DNA of 64,000 nt from positions 62,001 through 126,000 of the forward strand of contig MCFL01000069.1 of NCBI GenBank assembly GCA_002102555.1, given 5' to 3'. Numbering within the stretch: position 1 is the stretch's first letter; each line of letters begins with the position of its first letter. The notes below the pieces were generated by a model. It did not search any database. It was not told the origin of the DNA and was given only the letters and a program-made list of their open reading frames with translations. Below are positions 46,555 through 56,838 of the stretch, piece after piece. Both the position numbers and the translations under genes were made by a program. The DNA comes from Catenaria anguillulae PL171 (taxonomy: Eukaryota; Blastocladiomycota; Blastocladiomycetes; Blastocladiales; Catenariaceae).

Positions 46555-47396
46555 AGTGTTTTGTTTGAGACAGATTCGAGTTTTGCAAACCGATTGACGG
46601 TCTGGTCGTTGTGCATATTTGCTCATCGTTTTGGTATTGCTTGATTTTCGACAGCACCGCTGGCTCGAGTTTGAGACTTGCAGCTTGCAGTCTCTGTTCG
46701 CAATGGGATCTGACATGTGAATGTTTTCTCCCCGTCATCTGTAGCCAGGAGCATCGAGCGATCTGATGCGCATGGCAGCCTCAAAAGATGATGACAGAAT
46801 CTGTACTGCGATGGCAGGAGCATGGAGTTGTTGGTGTGTAAGTTGTCGGCTGGTGACAACACAGTTGCCGCTGCGTTGTGTAAACTTATTCAAAAGGCGT
46901 ATCTCAGCCATTCACAAGTGTGAGGTACTCTTTCGCTTGGCCGCACGCGTACGAAAGGTACTCGTTGTCGTTGTCTCACATCTTGGGCGTGACGCAGTTT
47001 GCAGACGTCTCCATGGTGGATCACGCGGTGGACCTCGAGTTTGAGCCACTGAGGCAAATGTGTGCTTTCGATCTACATGCATGTTTAGGTACTTGGCCAG
47101 TCGGCCTGTATCACTCAGTTTGCGGAAACGGTGAATGTATATAGTTGTCTCAATATCCGGTTGCAAAGGTTTTCTGAAAACGGAAGGTTGTCATTTACTC
47201 CTCCACCACCTGTTCAATTGGCGGCGGCGCAAATGATGCGACAGCGTGCCACTTGCGGTTCATAGAGCGGTGCATAGTGACGACACCGAAGCTAAGCCGT
47301 ATGTACGTACGTTGGGAGAGAGAGAGACAGGTGGTGGGTGAGGCCCCGCCACATCACCCATCCTGAGAAGCGCGACAAGCTGGCTGCTTTGACAGC
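46555..47396. other. Intergenic region
   Basis: Short frames only, no motif. A GA-repeat (GAGAGAGAGA) is at ~47321-47331. Upstream flank of the secreted-protein gene. Confidence 0.35.
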
Positions 47397-47402
47397 TATA
47401 AA
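47397..47402 (+). promoter_or_regulatory. TATA box of secreted-protein gene
   Basis: TATAAA about 100 bases before the ATG, in a GC-rich setting; suggests a TATA-driven, possibly strongly expressed gene. Confidence 0.45.
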
Positions 47403-47500
47403 GGGCGAGCGTTCCCATGTCCATTTCCAGTAAATCGAACCTCATCAGATCTTATCACTGTGCTCTCCGCTCGCCTTCTCCATTCCCATTCACATCCACC

Positions 47501-48216
47501 ATGCTTCCCCACCTTGTTGCCATCCTCGCTCTTGTCGCCACGTCGGCCGTCGCGGTTCCCGCTCCCGCGCCTGTCCCCCATCCCCAAGACTGGATGTTGC
47601 CCTACTTTACGCCCGCCAAGTGCAAAAAGTTCCACGCGATTCCCGGCAAGGACTTGAAGCCCGCCGAATTCGACGGTGTGGCCAAGGAGTTCCCCCTTTC
47701 TGGCAACAGCACCGCTGACGCGCAAGTCTGCTGGGACTTTGCACGTACTTCCAACCATTATGGTGCCGTCATGACCGTTGGCCAGTCAGGCAACTTCCGC
47801 TGCATGACCAAGGTATAGCTTTGTTATAGAGTCGCTTGGATCTCACGCTGTATGTTCCGCTCGCTCACCATCCACTCGTTATCGTTCGCTACGCGGCCAC
47901 AGAACCTCCCTGCCGTGACCGAAGTTATCGATTACAGCTCGTACCTTGGCGTCACCCACCCGCCGTACAACCTCAAGGGCCTGGTCGAACTCGGCTCGTA
48001 CAACATTCCTGGCTACGATGTTGCCGAAATCACGGGCGCCATGGGCTTTTGGATAAGGTCGAGGCTGCCAAGTGTGATGTGGTGTTCTTGGACCAGACCG
48101 ACAACATGGATACGCTTGTGCGTACTACCGTTGGCCATTGCAAGCAGTTTGTGGCCAACAAGGAGGCCACGTTGATTCTGGGTGAGGATTGCTTGTCGAT
48201 GGAGGACATGTCGTAA
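47501..48216 (+). CDS. Small secreted cysteine-containing protein
   Basis: ATG at 47501 in a good context (CACC) gives MLPHLVAILALVATSAVAVP, a typical signal peptide cleaved near VAVPA. The mature protein is about 190 residues with six cysteines (in AKCKK, QVCWD, FRCMT, AKCDV, GHCKQ and EDCLS), enough for three disulfides. Exon 1 ends at 47812; the intron is 47813-47902 (GTATAG...CACAG); exon 2 starts NLPAVTEVIDYSSYLG. A one- or two-base slip beside TTTT (48047-48050) separates AEITGAMGF from DKVEAAKCDVVFLDQ; the frame then runs to TAA at 48214. No family recognised; possibly an extracellular or cell-wall protein. Confidence 0.72.
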
Positions 48217-49299
48217 GGTTGTGAGATTTGCATAGGTATTCCGTGATAGTGTACGGTATAAATAGGATGCGCTATTATGTAATTCGTATCGATCTTCAGA
48301 CTGTTTTTGCTTCTTCCTTACTCGAATCAAAGTGGCTGCACCGGAATGACCTTGTAAATAAATGGCCGCGAACACAGTGAGGCGGGACCGCACGAGCAGA
48401 GACCGAATCAGTTCCCACATCCAGGCCTCAGCGAGACAGCGCACAGCCGATGCTCTGTTCGAGCAAACCCATCATCATGTGCATTCCGATAGGTACCATT
48501 TGGCCATGTGCGTTGCTGGATCGCACTCCGCCATCTAACCCTCGAGGCTAAGGACGACATCCGTCCCCATGACTGGTATAACGCGTATGACCGACAGACA
48601 AAGTCACACACTATTCTCGCAACTGGCCACTTGGAGTAAGTGTTCAGGTCAATCTGTTGTGGTACAGCGACAACGACTGAGCGCTCCTGCTGCGTGATTG
48701 GATCGTTGAGTACAGTGTCTCAACATGTAAAGACACACACACGATCCCTGGCTACGACGACGCTGGCATGGTGGATTGATGGACAATAGAAAAGTTGCTG
48801 AATGCGACAAGGTGTACGCGAAATGTTGGAACTATGACCGCTTGATGCCAGGGGAGGACAGACATGAATGAGGGTGGTATTGTCATGGGCTCCTGATTCC
48901 GTATCCTGTACTTGTAAGTTAAAGGACCCGCCAGCCATAGAACGACGTGATCCGGTTGAATCATGTGAGACAAGTGAGACAGGGCGATTCCGTAGGTGAG
49001 TGTGGACATTTTCTGTCATCACCGACTTCCGCTCATGGATTTTCAACAAGCAGCAACGGAATGATGAAGAGTCGGCATGTGTGCCTCGCCTCGACATACT
49101 AAACACATTGTGGATTGATGGACCGAACGCGGACGGGATCGACATGAGCTGGATCGATGAGCCGGTGTGTGGGCTAATGAGATCGGCGGAATGCCACCAG
49201 CTGATTGGCTCGTTTCCAGGCTACCAGCCACACGTGATGATTCTCTTTGTGAAGAATTCTTGGTGACTGCAACCGTTCAATGGGAGCAAAAGCCAACGG
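48217..49299. other. Intergenic region
   Basis: About 1.1 kb with scattered short frames on both strands, none convincing. A minus-strand frame at 48720-49145 is the longest but has no motif and a composition unlike the neighbouring genes. Confidence 0.35.
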
Positions 49300-49307
49300 T
49301 TTAAATA
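49300..49307 (+). promoter_or_regulatory. TATA box of U6 snRNA gene
   Basis: TTTAAATA lies about 25-30 bases before the RNA start, the position used by TFIIIB at U6 genes. Confidence 0.6.
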
Positions 49308-49329
49308 CCGCTCTTCACCCTTCTACATT

Positions 49330-49447
49330 GCCTCTCTTCGGAGAGTGCACTACAAAATTGGATCGATACAGAGAAGATTAGCATGGTCCCTGCATAAGGA
49401 TGACACAAATGTCTAGAGTGGAGCTTCTTCGGAAGCAAATTTTTTTT
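49330..49447 (+). ncRNA. U6 spliceosomal snRNA
   Basis: U6 is the catalytic snRNA of the spliceosome. A 5' hairpin CTCTC-TTCG-GAGAG is followed by AAAATTGGATCGA, the invariant ACAGAGA (5' splice-site contact), the catalytic AGC triad in GATTAGCATGG, and the internal stem-loop segment CCCTGCATAAGGATGACAC. A run of eight T (49440-49447) ends it as a Pol III product. No intron interrupts it. An extra hairpin GCTTC-TTCG-GAAGC sits at ~49422-49435 just before the terminator, making the RNA a little longer than the human one. It fits the intron-rich genes around it. Confidence 0.95.
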
Positions 49448-49803
49448 GTTCTCATCTCCTTCTTGCTGCTTTATGTATGTATCCTGCCCAGTCTACCCAT
49501 GTCTTGCAATCATAGTCGATGAAGCCCATCGTCAATAGTGATTCGTAGTGATTTGACTCACTTCTACTCCCTTGAGTCACCTCAGGAAAGTTTCCACATT
49601 GACGTGGATCGTGGAGTGTTATGATCGGGCTGCCTGTGAGACACAGACACCGCACATGCTATGATGTACATTCCAAAAGGAGCCACGGCCACCACCCACG
49701 GTCCTTGTCATGCGCGATTCCTCGTCTACCACATACATGTCCGCCATGCGATGGAATGCGACTCTCTTCATACTCAAAGGATAAATAACAAAGCAATCAC
49801 ACC
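49448..49803. other. Intergenic region between U6 and the COQ11-like gene
   Basis: Nothing supported beyond the presumed promoter of the downstream gene; an AT-rich GATAAATAACAAAG stretch precedes the ATG. Confidence 0.35.
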
Positions 49804-50565
49804 ATGAAACACCTCCTCGTTGTCGGCGGCACGGGCCTCATTGGCACCCAAATCGTTCGCTCCGCTGCCTTACGCGGGTGGTCGGTCACGTCCCTGTCGC
49901 GCAAAGGCCAGCCCATCCCAACCTACTTGACGCCTGACTACGACCAATGGTCGCGCAACGTCACCTGGGCGTCCGGGTCTGCCCTCGATCCGGACACTGC
50001 GCACGCTTATGCGTCGACGGCCGACGCCATTGTCCATTCGGTTGGCTTGCTCTTTACGACGCCCGAACTCAATGCGCTCGTCAATGCGCCCACAATCCGC
50101 GAGGCCCTCAGCAATGTGGGACCTGCGCTGTTTCGCCGGCCCGCCGCCAAGAAGCTCGATTTCGCGTCGGTGCAGTTTGACATGATCAAGGTGCTTGCCC
50201 AGGCCGCAAAACCGGGTGCCACATTTGCATACGTGTCGGCCGAGGTGTCGCCGCTCATGAAGCTTGCCGTGAACCCCGAGTATCTCCGGACAAAGGCGCT
50301 TGCCGAAGACTACCTCATTAAACGTGACGTGGAGCAGAACGCGGGCAGGGGCGTGGTCGTCAGGCCGGGCATTGTGTCATCGATCAAGCGGCCGTTGACG
50401 TGGCCGTTGGCGGTCGGCGGTCGGGTCATGGCTGTTGCTGGATTGGTACCCAAGGTATTGACGCCTGAGCAAATTGGCGCGGCGGTTGTCAGGGCAGTGG
50501 AGGACGACGGGTGTCGCGGGGTGCTTGGGCCGGACAGGTTGGCACAGTTGGCCGGCAGGAAGTAG
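49804..50565 (+). CDS. Atypical short-chain dehydrogenase, COQ11-like
   Basis: MKHLLVVGGTGLIGTQIVRS gives an NAD(P)-binding GGxGxxG turn at once, with SLSRKG binding the cofactor's ribose. IVHSVGLLF, FAYVSAEVSP, YLRTKALAEDYL and VVVRPGI follow. The order matches extended atypical SDRs of the yeast Coq11/Ylr290c group, which sit at the mitochondrial inner membrane and help coenzyme Q synthesis. The usual Tyr-x3-Lys pair appears as Y-L-R-T-K, as in that group. One exon, 253 residues, ATG in context CACACC. NDUFA9-like proteins are the alternative relatives. Confidence 0.75.
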   Translation: MKHLLVVGGTGLIGTQIVRSAALRGWSVTSLSRKGQPIPTYLTPDYDQWSRNVTWASGSALDPDTAHAYASTADAIVHSVGLLFTTPELNALVNAPTIREALSNVGPALFRRPAAKKLDFASVQFDMIKVLAQAAKPGATFAYVSAEVSPLMKLAVNPEYLRTKALAEDYLIKRDVEQNAGRGVVVRPGIVSSIKRPLTWPLAVGGRVMAVAGLVPKVLTPEQIGAAVVRAVEDDGCRGVLGPDRLAQLAGRK

Positions 50566-51078
50566 GCATATGTAGCAATTGGATGTACATCAAGTGCTTG
50601 TTTTCCGTGGTCGTTGGTATTCTTTCGTCACTGAAAAGACGGTGGCAACGACGGACTCTACCGTGTTGAATACCCTAAAACGTTTGCCTGCTGGCCTGGG
50701 AGGTGGGAAGCAGCATCTGCGGTCCAAGTCGTCCGTTTACAGTATGAGTACAGGAAAGGCTCAGGGTGTGACTATCAGATGCATACTGGACGTTGTTGCG
50801 TTATATGGCAATGGGTGGAGCTAAGTAGGACTGGATCTCTCTGAATCAAGTCTCTTCTTGCATGTATACATGTGCATCAGTGAAAATGCCCATGCACAAC
50901 TGAGCTCCATGAAAACCAATCCGGGACCCCGTGCATTGATACTCATGCCGCAACCGTCCCCGATCCCAACGCCGTTCCCAGTGACGGGGGCAAGGACCAA
51001 CCGCCGGCAGCCCGGCACCTCCCTTGTCCAACCAAAGTCTTCGTCTCGCCAAGCCAAACCCAAACCCACCTCCTCCAT
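50566..51078. other. Intergenic region
   Basis: The open frame of the RING gene extends back to ~50858, but the residues before 51079 look like untranslated leader. Otherwise empty. Confidence 0.35.
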
Positions 51079-52300
51079 GGCCTATGACCACCCGTCTTCC
51101 GACTCTTCCGCATCCTCCGGCTCCGACTCGGAAGAAGAATACCGCCCGCCGCTCACGGACGAATGCCTGCGCGCCGAGTTCTTTCTTCCGGGCATGATGG
51201 ACTCCCTGACGGCATATTGCACATCACGGGGCGGGCCAAAGGCGCCATCGGCCAAGTTGCAAGAGGGCAAGCGCAGCGAGGCCCATGGAGAGCGCCGCCA
51301 GCGGCGGCATCGCTGGGCTGGCCAGCCGCCGTTGACGGATCTGCAGGCGGGCGGCCGGACGGCCAGAGGTGGGAGTGACGACGAGGGTCTGGAGGGCGAT
51401 GCTTGGCATGAGGACGATGAGCATTTGGCGTTTTTGAGGCAGCAGGCCGGGATGGAGCATGGCGGAGGCAGGGTCGTCGAGTTGGTGCCTCGGGCTGGGG
51501 ATGAGGTCATTGGTCAGCGGGTCGGGAAGCGGAAGCGGCAGTCCCAAGAGGACGATGACGGTTGTCGAGAGGGGCAGCGGGATAACAAGCGACTGAGGGA
51601 TGATGGGAATGCCGTGGATGGCGATGAGCTGTCCTACTCGGTATGATTATTTCCACCTATTCCGTAGCCGTGGAAAGCCAATTAAATAATTGACATGGGT
51701 TGTGTCTTGGTTTGGTGTATAGTCTTTCTTGCTCGCTGCTTCAACCTCGTTTCTCGTTGAACCGGTCGAAGCAGCGCCATTGCCCGACTTTTCGGTCGCC
51801 GACACTGGCCGCCTGCACCAGTGTTCACACCTCCAAGATCTCGGCGCACCATGGATGATTATTGATTCACTGCCAGTGTCAATAGTGTCAGACAATCTCA
51901 ACCCGTGCGCATAATTTTCTTTGATTTGAACGAGCATGCCAGGCAGTCTCTCTCACCAGTATCGCTTCACAGCTGCCCAATCTGTCTCGCGCCGCTATCT
52001 CATCCGCCATTCGACTACTCGGCACCCACGTCGCAATCCCGTCGCCGCCCACCCGCCAATCCATTTACGACGGCGGGTGACTCGAGCGACTCTGACGACG
52101 ACCAGGTTAAGGTGCTGACACCCGGTCATGTGGCCACTGCCACCGCCGAATGCATTACGCTTCCGTGCATGCACCTGATTCACGCACCATGTGCGCGGCA
52201 GTCCCTGGTGGCCAATCGCAAGTGCCCCGAGTGCCGGTGCGACGTGGTTGATGCGGTGAAGCACGCTGGTGCAGGAGGGAGCAGGGATTTAATTGATTGA
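51079..52300 (+). CDS. RING-finger protein, probable E3 ubiquitin ligase
   Basis: ATG 51079 (MAYDHPSSDSSASSGSDSEE) opens an acidic and then basic, disordered exon ending at 51640 (TCG|GTATGA). The intron is 51641-51722. Exon 2 reads SFLLAASTSFLVEPVEAAPL, then, after a one-base slip near 51903, VRIIFFDLNEHARQSL and a C-terminal RING: CPICLAPL, a long acidic loop, LPCMHLIHAPC and CPECRCDV, stop at 52298. The spacing fits a C3HC4-type zinc-binding RING with a loop longer than usual, so E2 binding and ubiquitin transfer are expected. Partners unknown. An upstream in-frame ATG at 50929-50945 could lengthen the N-terminus. Confidence 0.68.
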
Positions 52301-53652
52301 TGCAAGCATGGGTACACCCTGGGTTTGGCGGATGGAAGGCGTGTGCGGAAGGTATCAGATTGACATGAATAAGTACTTGGTTAGCTCTACATATAGTTTT
52401 ATCTTCACCCGCGTTAGCCCAGGAAGTGACAAAGACTGGACACCGGTTGGACATGCAGTCAACTTGTCGGCAACCCTAGGCTTAGCCTCCGGCCGAGTCA
52501 GAGTTCGGTTGCTGGAAAACAGAAACCCTCGATGACTAAACACAACCCACTGAGGATGGCATGTTGATTCGACCAATCCTCGAGCCGAAGATAACCTGTC
52601 CAATCAGCACATTGGCAGCAAAGTGAGTCCAGCGGTATAGGTACCGGCCCTTCACCATGCGCGGGAGAAGTATGAGCAGACTGCGGCGCGCGCTGTGGCG
52701 TTCCAAAATGATTCAGTTTGCGTGTGTGAGTTGAGTGAGACCAATCGCGACCAGCTCGATGGTGGCTAGCTTGCCCAGCCGACTGGCCAAGAGATTTTCA
52801 TTACTTCTGCATTAATATTGGCACATTCGCATCAAATACATCCGTTGCGGCAGCCAAATACCAAGGTAAATACTTCGTGGTAACGGATGACGGCAACGAA
52901 GCGGCTTTGCCCGCGGATTGTTGCAACACGCGATAGGGCCAGTGAGGAGCCGCGAGACGGCTCGTGCGGATGGAGCGCATGTTTACACAACACCCGATTC
53001 GAGCTTGATTGCATGACGCATCACATTCAGTTTCGATTCCGAGCTTATGCTCACAACTTGTGTGCAGGTTACAGAGCGGTCGGAATTGTGCAGTACACGA
53101 ACCGATGCATTGGGCGCACCCGCCCATCACCATCGGCATTGGCGGCATCACCGGAGGGTTTTTTCTGTATCAGCTTGCAACGGCATCTTGGCGCTCATAC
53201 CCTGGCCCATCTACAACGCAGGCAATCAAGATCTGGGGAGGGGGTAGAACTTGGCAGCTGCAGTGAACCCTATGTGGTTGGAGCCAGAGGGTTGCGCATG
53301 GCAAGCAATCAAGTAATAAATAGGAGATGGGCCCTGTCCAAATGTCAGTGCGAGCATTTCCTCTTCACCAGCTGCAGGCTCTGTCTGACCTACATGCTCA
53401 GCGACAGACACGATTTCTCGGCAACACGCCCCAATTCCCACGACCCCATCCAGCAGCTTCAGCGTCCCCGCCGGCGTGCACCAGTGCCCGACACTGTGGG
53501 CAACACCCTTCTCCAAGCTCAGGCTGCACATCCATGTATCTCAAGAGTTGACCCTGACATCCTCTCCGTCCCGTTCGTTACGCCCGCCCGGCCCGACCCG
53601 ACCGCAGACTGGCAGCTGCCGATCCATTCTTCCCAAGCGCCCACACATCAGC
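52301..53652. other. 1.35 kb region upstream of AUR1
   Basis: No confident gene. A short stretch at ~53101-53195 has coding-like codon use and a hydrophobic run (PPITIGIGGITGGFFLYQLA) but no clear start or full frame. Confidence 0.35.
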
Positions 53653-55446
53653 ATGATTCCTTCAACTCCAAGCTCACCGGCCACCCAACGGTCACCTTCA
53701 CCTTCACCTTCACCTTCACCTTTGCCTTCGCCCTTGCCCCCACGGCCATTACCGTCGCCGTCACGCCCACTCTCACACGCAGGCAATCCCTCGGCGACCA
53801 TCATGACCATCGCGTCCCACTCGCGTTCCCACTCCAACGTGACCCTGGTTGACGCCGCCCCTCCATCTTCGTCAAAACCGACCACCCCAGAAGATCCAGA
53901 CCCGGAACCACAAAGTCCATGGACCTGGTGGTTTGCACGCGTGCTCCTGCCACACCTGCTCCCGCCGCTCGTCTCACTGGGCGTGATCCTGGTCGTCTTT
54001 CCACTCACATTTCTCGCGGGCCCCTCGCTGTCCGCACTCGCCAAAATCATCATTTCGGTCGGACTTGCCCTGCAGCTATGCTACGCGTGCCTGCACATTG
54101 CCTCGGCGGGCTCGTTCCGCACGCCCCGGTACCAGCCACTCGGACCCTCGCCCTCCCGCTCGCAGATTTCCACGCCAGCACGTACGCTGGCACTCGCAGC
54201 CGTCTACGTGCTTCGCACCTTGCTGCCCGTGCTCTCGTGGCTCACGCTGTTTTCGCTGCTCAAGCACATGCCTGCCGATCGCATGGCACCCGTGGATACA
54301 ACCTCGTTGCCTTGGGCAGATACCTGGCTCGTTGGCCGGCCCGCGTACGAGTACTTTGCGCCGGCGAGCGACAGGGACGCCAGTATTCCCGTGGACGTGG
54401 TGGCTTGGTTCACGTATGGCGTGTGGCATTTTGTGTCGCCAGTGGCGTGTTGTTTGGTGTTGGGTTTCGTGGGGGTGAGGAGAGTGAGGAAGCAGTTGGA
54501 TGCGCGGACGGTACAAGAGGCGGCGGTGGATCAGGAGGGTGTGGAGATTGTGTGGGATTGTCCTCCCAGAAGCTCATTCGATCATCAAGTCGAGATGCAC
54601 ACGATGACGAGTCCTGACGCGACCGATGTGGATTCCGATTCAGACGACACGCTTTCCGAGGTCATTGTTGTTTCCAACGTCCCACCTGCACCTCAACCAT
54701 TACCACCGGTAACACCACGCATCTTGGTTCGCAAAGCCACAACGCTCACCGCACGTCTGGCCACGGCCCTCTCCTCGTCAACCCTGATTCCCATCCTTGC
54801 CCCCATCCACACATTCCTCACATGCTTTGGATGCATGAACCTGTGCGGCGTCATGATCCAATACGTCTACCCAACGGCCCCGCCCTGGTACAACCAACAC
54901 TTTGGATACGTCGTACCTGCCAACCCGCTCGCCGTGCATGGCGACCCCGCAGGCTTGTCGCGCATCGACACGTTGCTCGGTGCCCCAATTTACAAGCGCG
55001 TGTTTGCGAGCTCGCCCGTGGTGTTTGGCGCATGGCCCAGCTTGCATGCTGGATTTGCAACCATGTGTGCACTGGCCGTGGCCTCGAGTCTGTGGAGTAA
55101 TCGGGGGCGCGTATGGAATGCGGCCGTGGCCGTGGCGGGTGTTGCGTATGTCGGGCTCGTGTGGTGGGCTACAATGTACTTGCGCCATCACTTTTTGGTC
55201 GATGTGGTGGCAGGCAGTGCGATTGCATTTGCCATGTATGTGTGCGTGGGATGGGCCAAGGCGCGGAGAGTGTTGGCAGGCAAGGTCGGCAACGATAGCC
55301 CGGCAAGTTGGGCCGAGGATGATGTGGATGAGGTCGAGGCCGCACAAGAAGCGGCCATGATGGCCACGGGCCTCTGGGCAGTTCCGGCAAGGGATGACGG
55401 CAGGCAGCGCAGGGGAACTGGTGTGAGCGACGTGACGCTCGTGTAA
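53653..55446 (+). CDS. AUR1: Inositol phosphorylceramide synthase, AUR1 type (PAP2 fold)
   Basis: AUR1 moves phosphoinositol from phosphatidylinositol to ceramide in the Golgi, the essential committed step of fungal complex sphingolipids and the target of aureobasidin A. ATG 53653 starts MIPSTPSSPATQRSPSP; an ATG near 53803 is also possible. A Ser/Pro-rich cytosolic leader, encoded partly by a CCTTCA repeat at ~53696-53730, precedes several membrane helices. The PAP2 signature lies late: CFGCMNLCGVMIQYVYPTAP, then FGAWPSLHAGF (catalytic His, ~residue 464) and YLRHHFLVDVVAG (His and Asp, ~residue 512). The Asp/Ser-rich loop near residue 320 is an insertion. One open exon, about 597 residues, longer than the ~400-residue yeast protein. 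Confidence 0.86.
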   Translation: MIPSTPSSPATQRSPSPSPSPSPLPSPLPPRPLPSPSRPLSHAGNPSATIMTIASHSRSHSNVTLVDAAPPSSSKPTTPEDPDPEPQSPWTWWFARVLLPHLLPPLVSLGVILVVFPLTFLAGPSLSALAKIIISVGLALQLCYACLHIASAGSFRTPRYQPLGPSPSRSQISTPARTLALAAVYVLRTLLPVLSWLTLFSLLKHMPADRMAPVDTTSLPWADTWLVGRPAYEYFAPASDRDASIPVDVVAWFTYGVWHFVSPVACCLVLGFVGVRRVRKQLDARTVQEAAVDQEGVEIVWDCPPRSSFDHQVEMHTMTSPDATDVDSDSDDTLSEVIVVSNVPPAPQPLPPVTPRILVRKATTLTARLATALSSSTLIPILAPIHTFLTCFGCMNLCGVMIQYVYPTAPPWYNQHFGYVVPANPLAVHGDPAGLSRIDTLLGAPIYKRVFASSPVVFGAWPSLHAGFATMCALAVASSLWSNRGRVWNAAVAVAGVAYVGLVWWATMYLRHHFLVDVVAGSAIAFAMYVCVGWAKARRVLAGKVGNDSPASWAEDDVDEVEAAQEAAMMATGLWAVPARDDGRQRRGTGVSDVTLV

Positions 55447-55989
55447 AGCATATGATTCAGAACCCGCTTTTCGATGTTGTGTCATGGATTTGCCCAACTT
55501 GAATGGGTTTACAATCCGACAGCAAGAGTGCAAGTATTGATTTTTTGGTTGATTTCACTTCCTCAGCATCTTCATACCTTTGTTGTTTCCCCTTATTTCC
55601 AATCAAAAACCATTCTCACCTGCCGCTTCACATTCCCCTTGTTTCACACACAAAAGATGTAAATGGTCGACTGTTGTCGTCACTTTTCCCACTCAACAGC
55701 CTACCCAGATGCTTTCATTGGACCACTGGTATTCCTTTCCCGTTTGTTCCCACACGAGGCGAATAAATCATGACAGACGATTTCATCTCTTGACTCCTGC
55801 CGTCCTGCCAGTGACCCGAGGTTGATGGCCATGATGCTGACCAAGAGCTGAGCGAAAAGATGACGAGAGGTCGCCTTGTTGTCAAACTGAATGAGATGGC
55901 CCAGAGGTCCCAGGATAGAAGTCCAGAAATGAAAGGCAACTTTATCCGACAGTGCACACCACAGCACAGGTGGAATGAGACATGCAGTA
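55447..55989. other. Convergent intergenic region, AUR1 and MZM1
   Basis: The 3' flanks of both genes. T-rich at 55550-55700. No gene seen. Confidence 0.4.
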
Positions 55990-56537
55990 TCAATAATTCA
56001 CACCAATCTTTGGCAACGCTTCGGACCCGGCCCCACAGCAGGGGATCCGCTTGCCCTTGACGTACGGCTTCTTGACTTCCTTGTTGTCATTGAGTTCGTG
56101 GCGATTTGGGTCGTATTGCAGCTCTGTGTCCGGATTGCATTTTGTGGTTGATGGGCAAGTCAGACCACTTGCCAAGGGTGGGGACGAACAGCAATGCGTG
56201 CGATAGATGTACCATAAGTATCGGGTGCCTTTTGTACGGCCTGGACAATGTTGCGCTCGAGATAGGTGGCAATGTCATTTGCCTTTTGCAAAAGCTGGAC
56301 GTTTCGACAAGGACACGGCGGAGAGTGAGAGGCGTGGGAAAATGCGAGACAGTATCAGGCACGACAAACCTCATTGACCTGCGACTCGTCCGTCACGGTG
56401 CTTGCTTCCCGGAACTGCTTGCGTGTCTCGTCGCGGGCAGCCAGCAGCGTGCGCATGTCGCCGGCAAATGTGTTCTGCTGGACCCTGAGCAGGCGCTTGT
56501 AGGCAGCGAGGGCTTGGAGGCGGAGTGGTGAGGACAT
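55990..56537 (-). CDS. MZM1: LYR-motif complex III assembly factor (MZM1/LYRM7)
   Basis: MZM1/LYRM7 is a mitochondrial-matrix chaperone that holds the Rieske iron-sulfur protein before its insertion into complex III. Exons, reading down the minus strand: 56537-56370, 56294-56213 and 56123-55990, with introns 56295-56369 and 56124-56212 both keeping phase. Exon 1 carries the LYR-type start (LQALAAYKRLLRVQQNTFAG), then AARDETRKQFREAS; exon 2 reads LLQKANDIATYLERNIVQAV; exon 3 contains ELNDNKEV and ends KIGVNY. The Leu-Tyr-Arg triad is LAAYKRLL, with Lys before Arg. About 127 residues, normal for the family. It is divergent from ATP12 with 301 bases between the starts. Confidence 0.82.
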
Positions 56538-56838
56538 GATACTACAAGCTAAGGCGAGTGGGCAATAGCTGTGTAGAGTTTCGGAGAGTATCTTAACAGC
56601 ATGGGTGCATTGAGATTCGTTGTTAATTTAAACGCACCATCCATTGTCATCGGGTCGCCATTCCGTCGGCCATCGGCTCGTCCGGCAGTCTGGTAGAAGC
56701 AACAAAGAAGTGCGCGGAACATGCGGCCGCCGATCCGACCGTGTGCATCATCCTCATCCTTCCTCATTTGTCAACTCCACAGCCGACATAAATGGAGCCA
56801 AATGCTAATACATTGACCTCCACGTAGCTTGCCAAAAC
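56538..56838. promoter_or_regulatory. Bidirectional promoter region, MZM1/ATP12
   Basis: A 301-base gap between two divergent genes for mitochondrial complex assembly. It must contain both promoters; no TATA box is obvious. Confidence 0.45.

Noticed and set aside
45827-46738. 303-codon minus-strand frame
   Set aside because: It runs straight through the tRNA-Leu(UAG) gene and the C20orf85-like gene; no homology.
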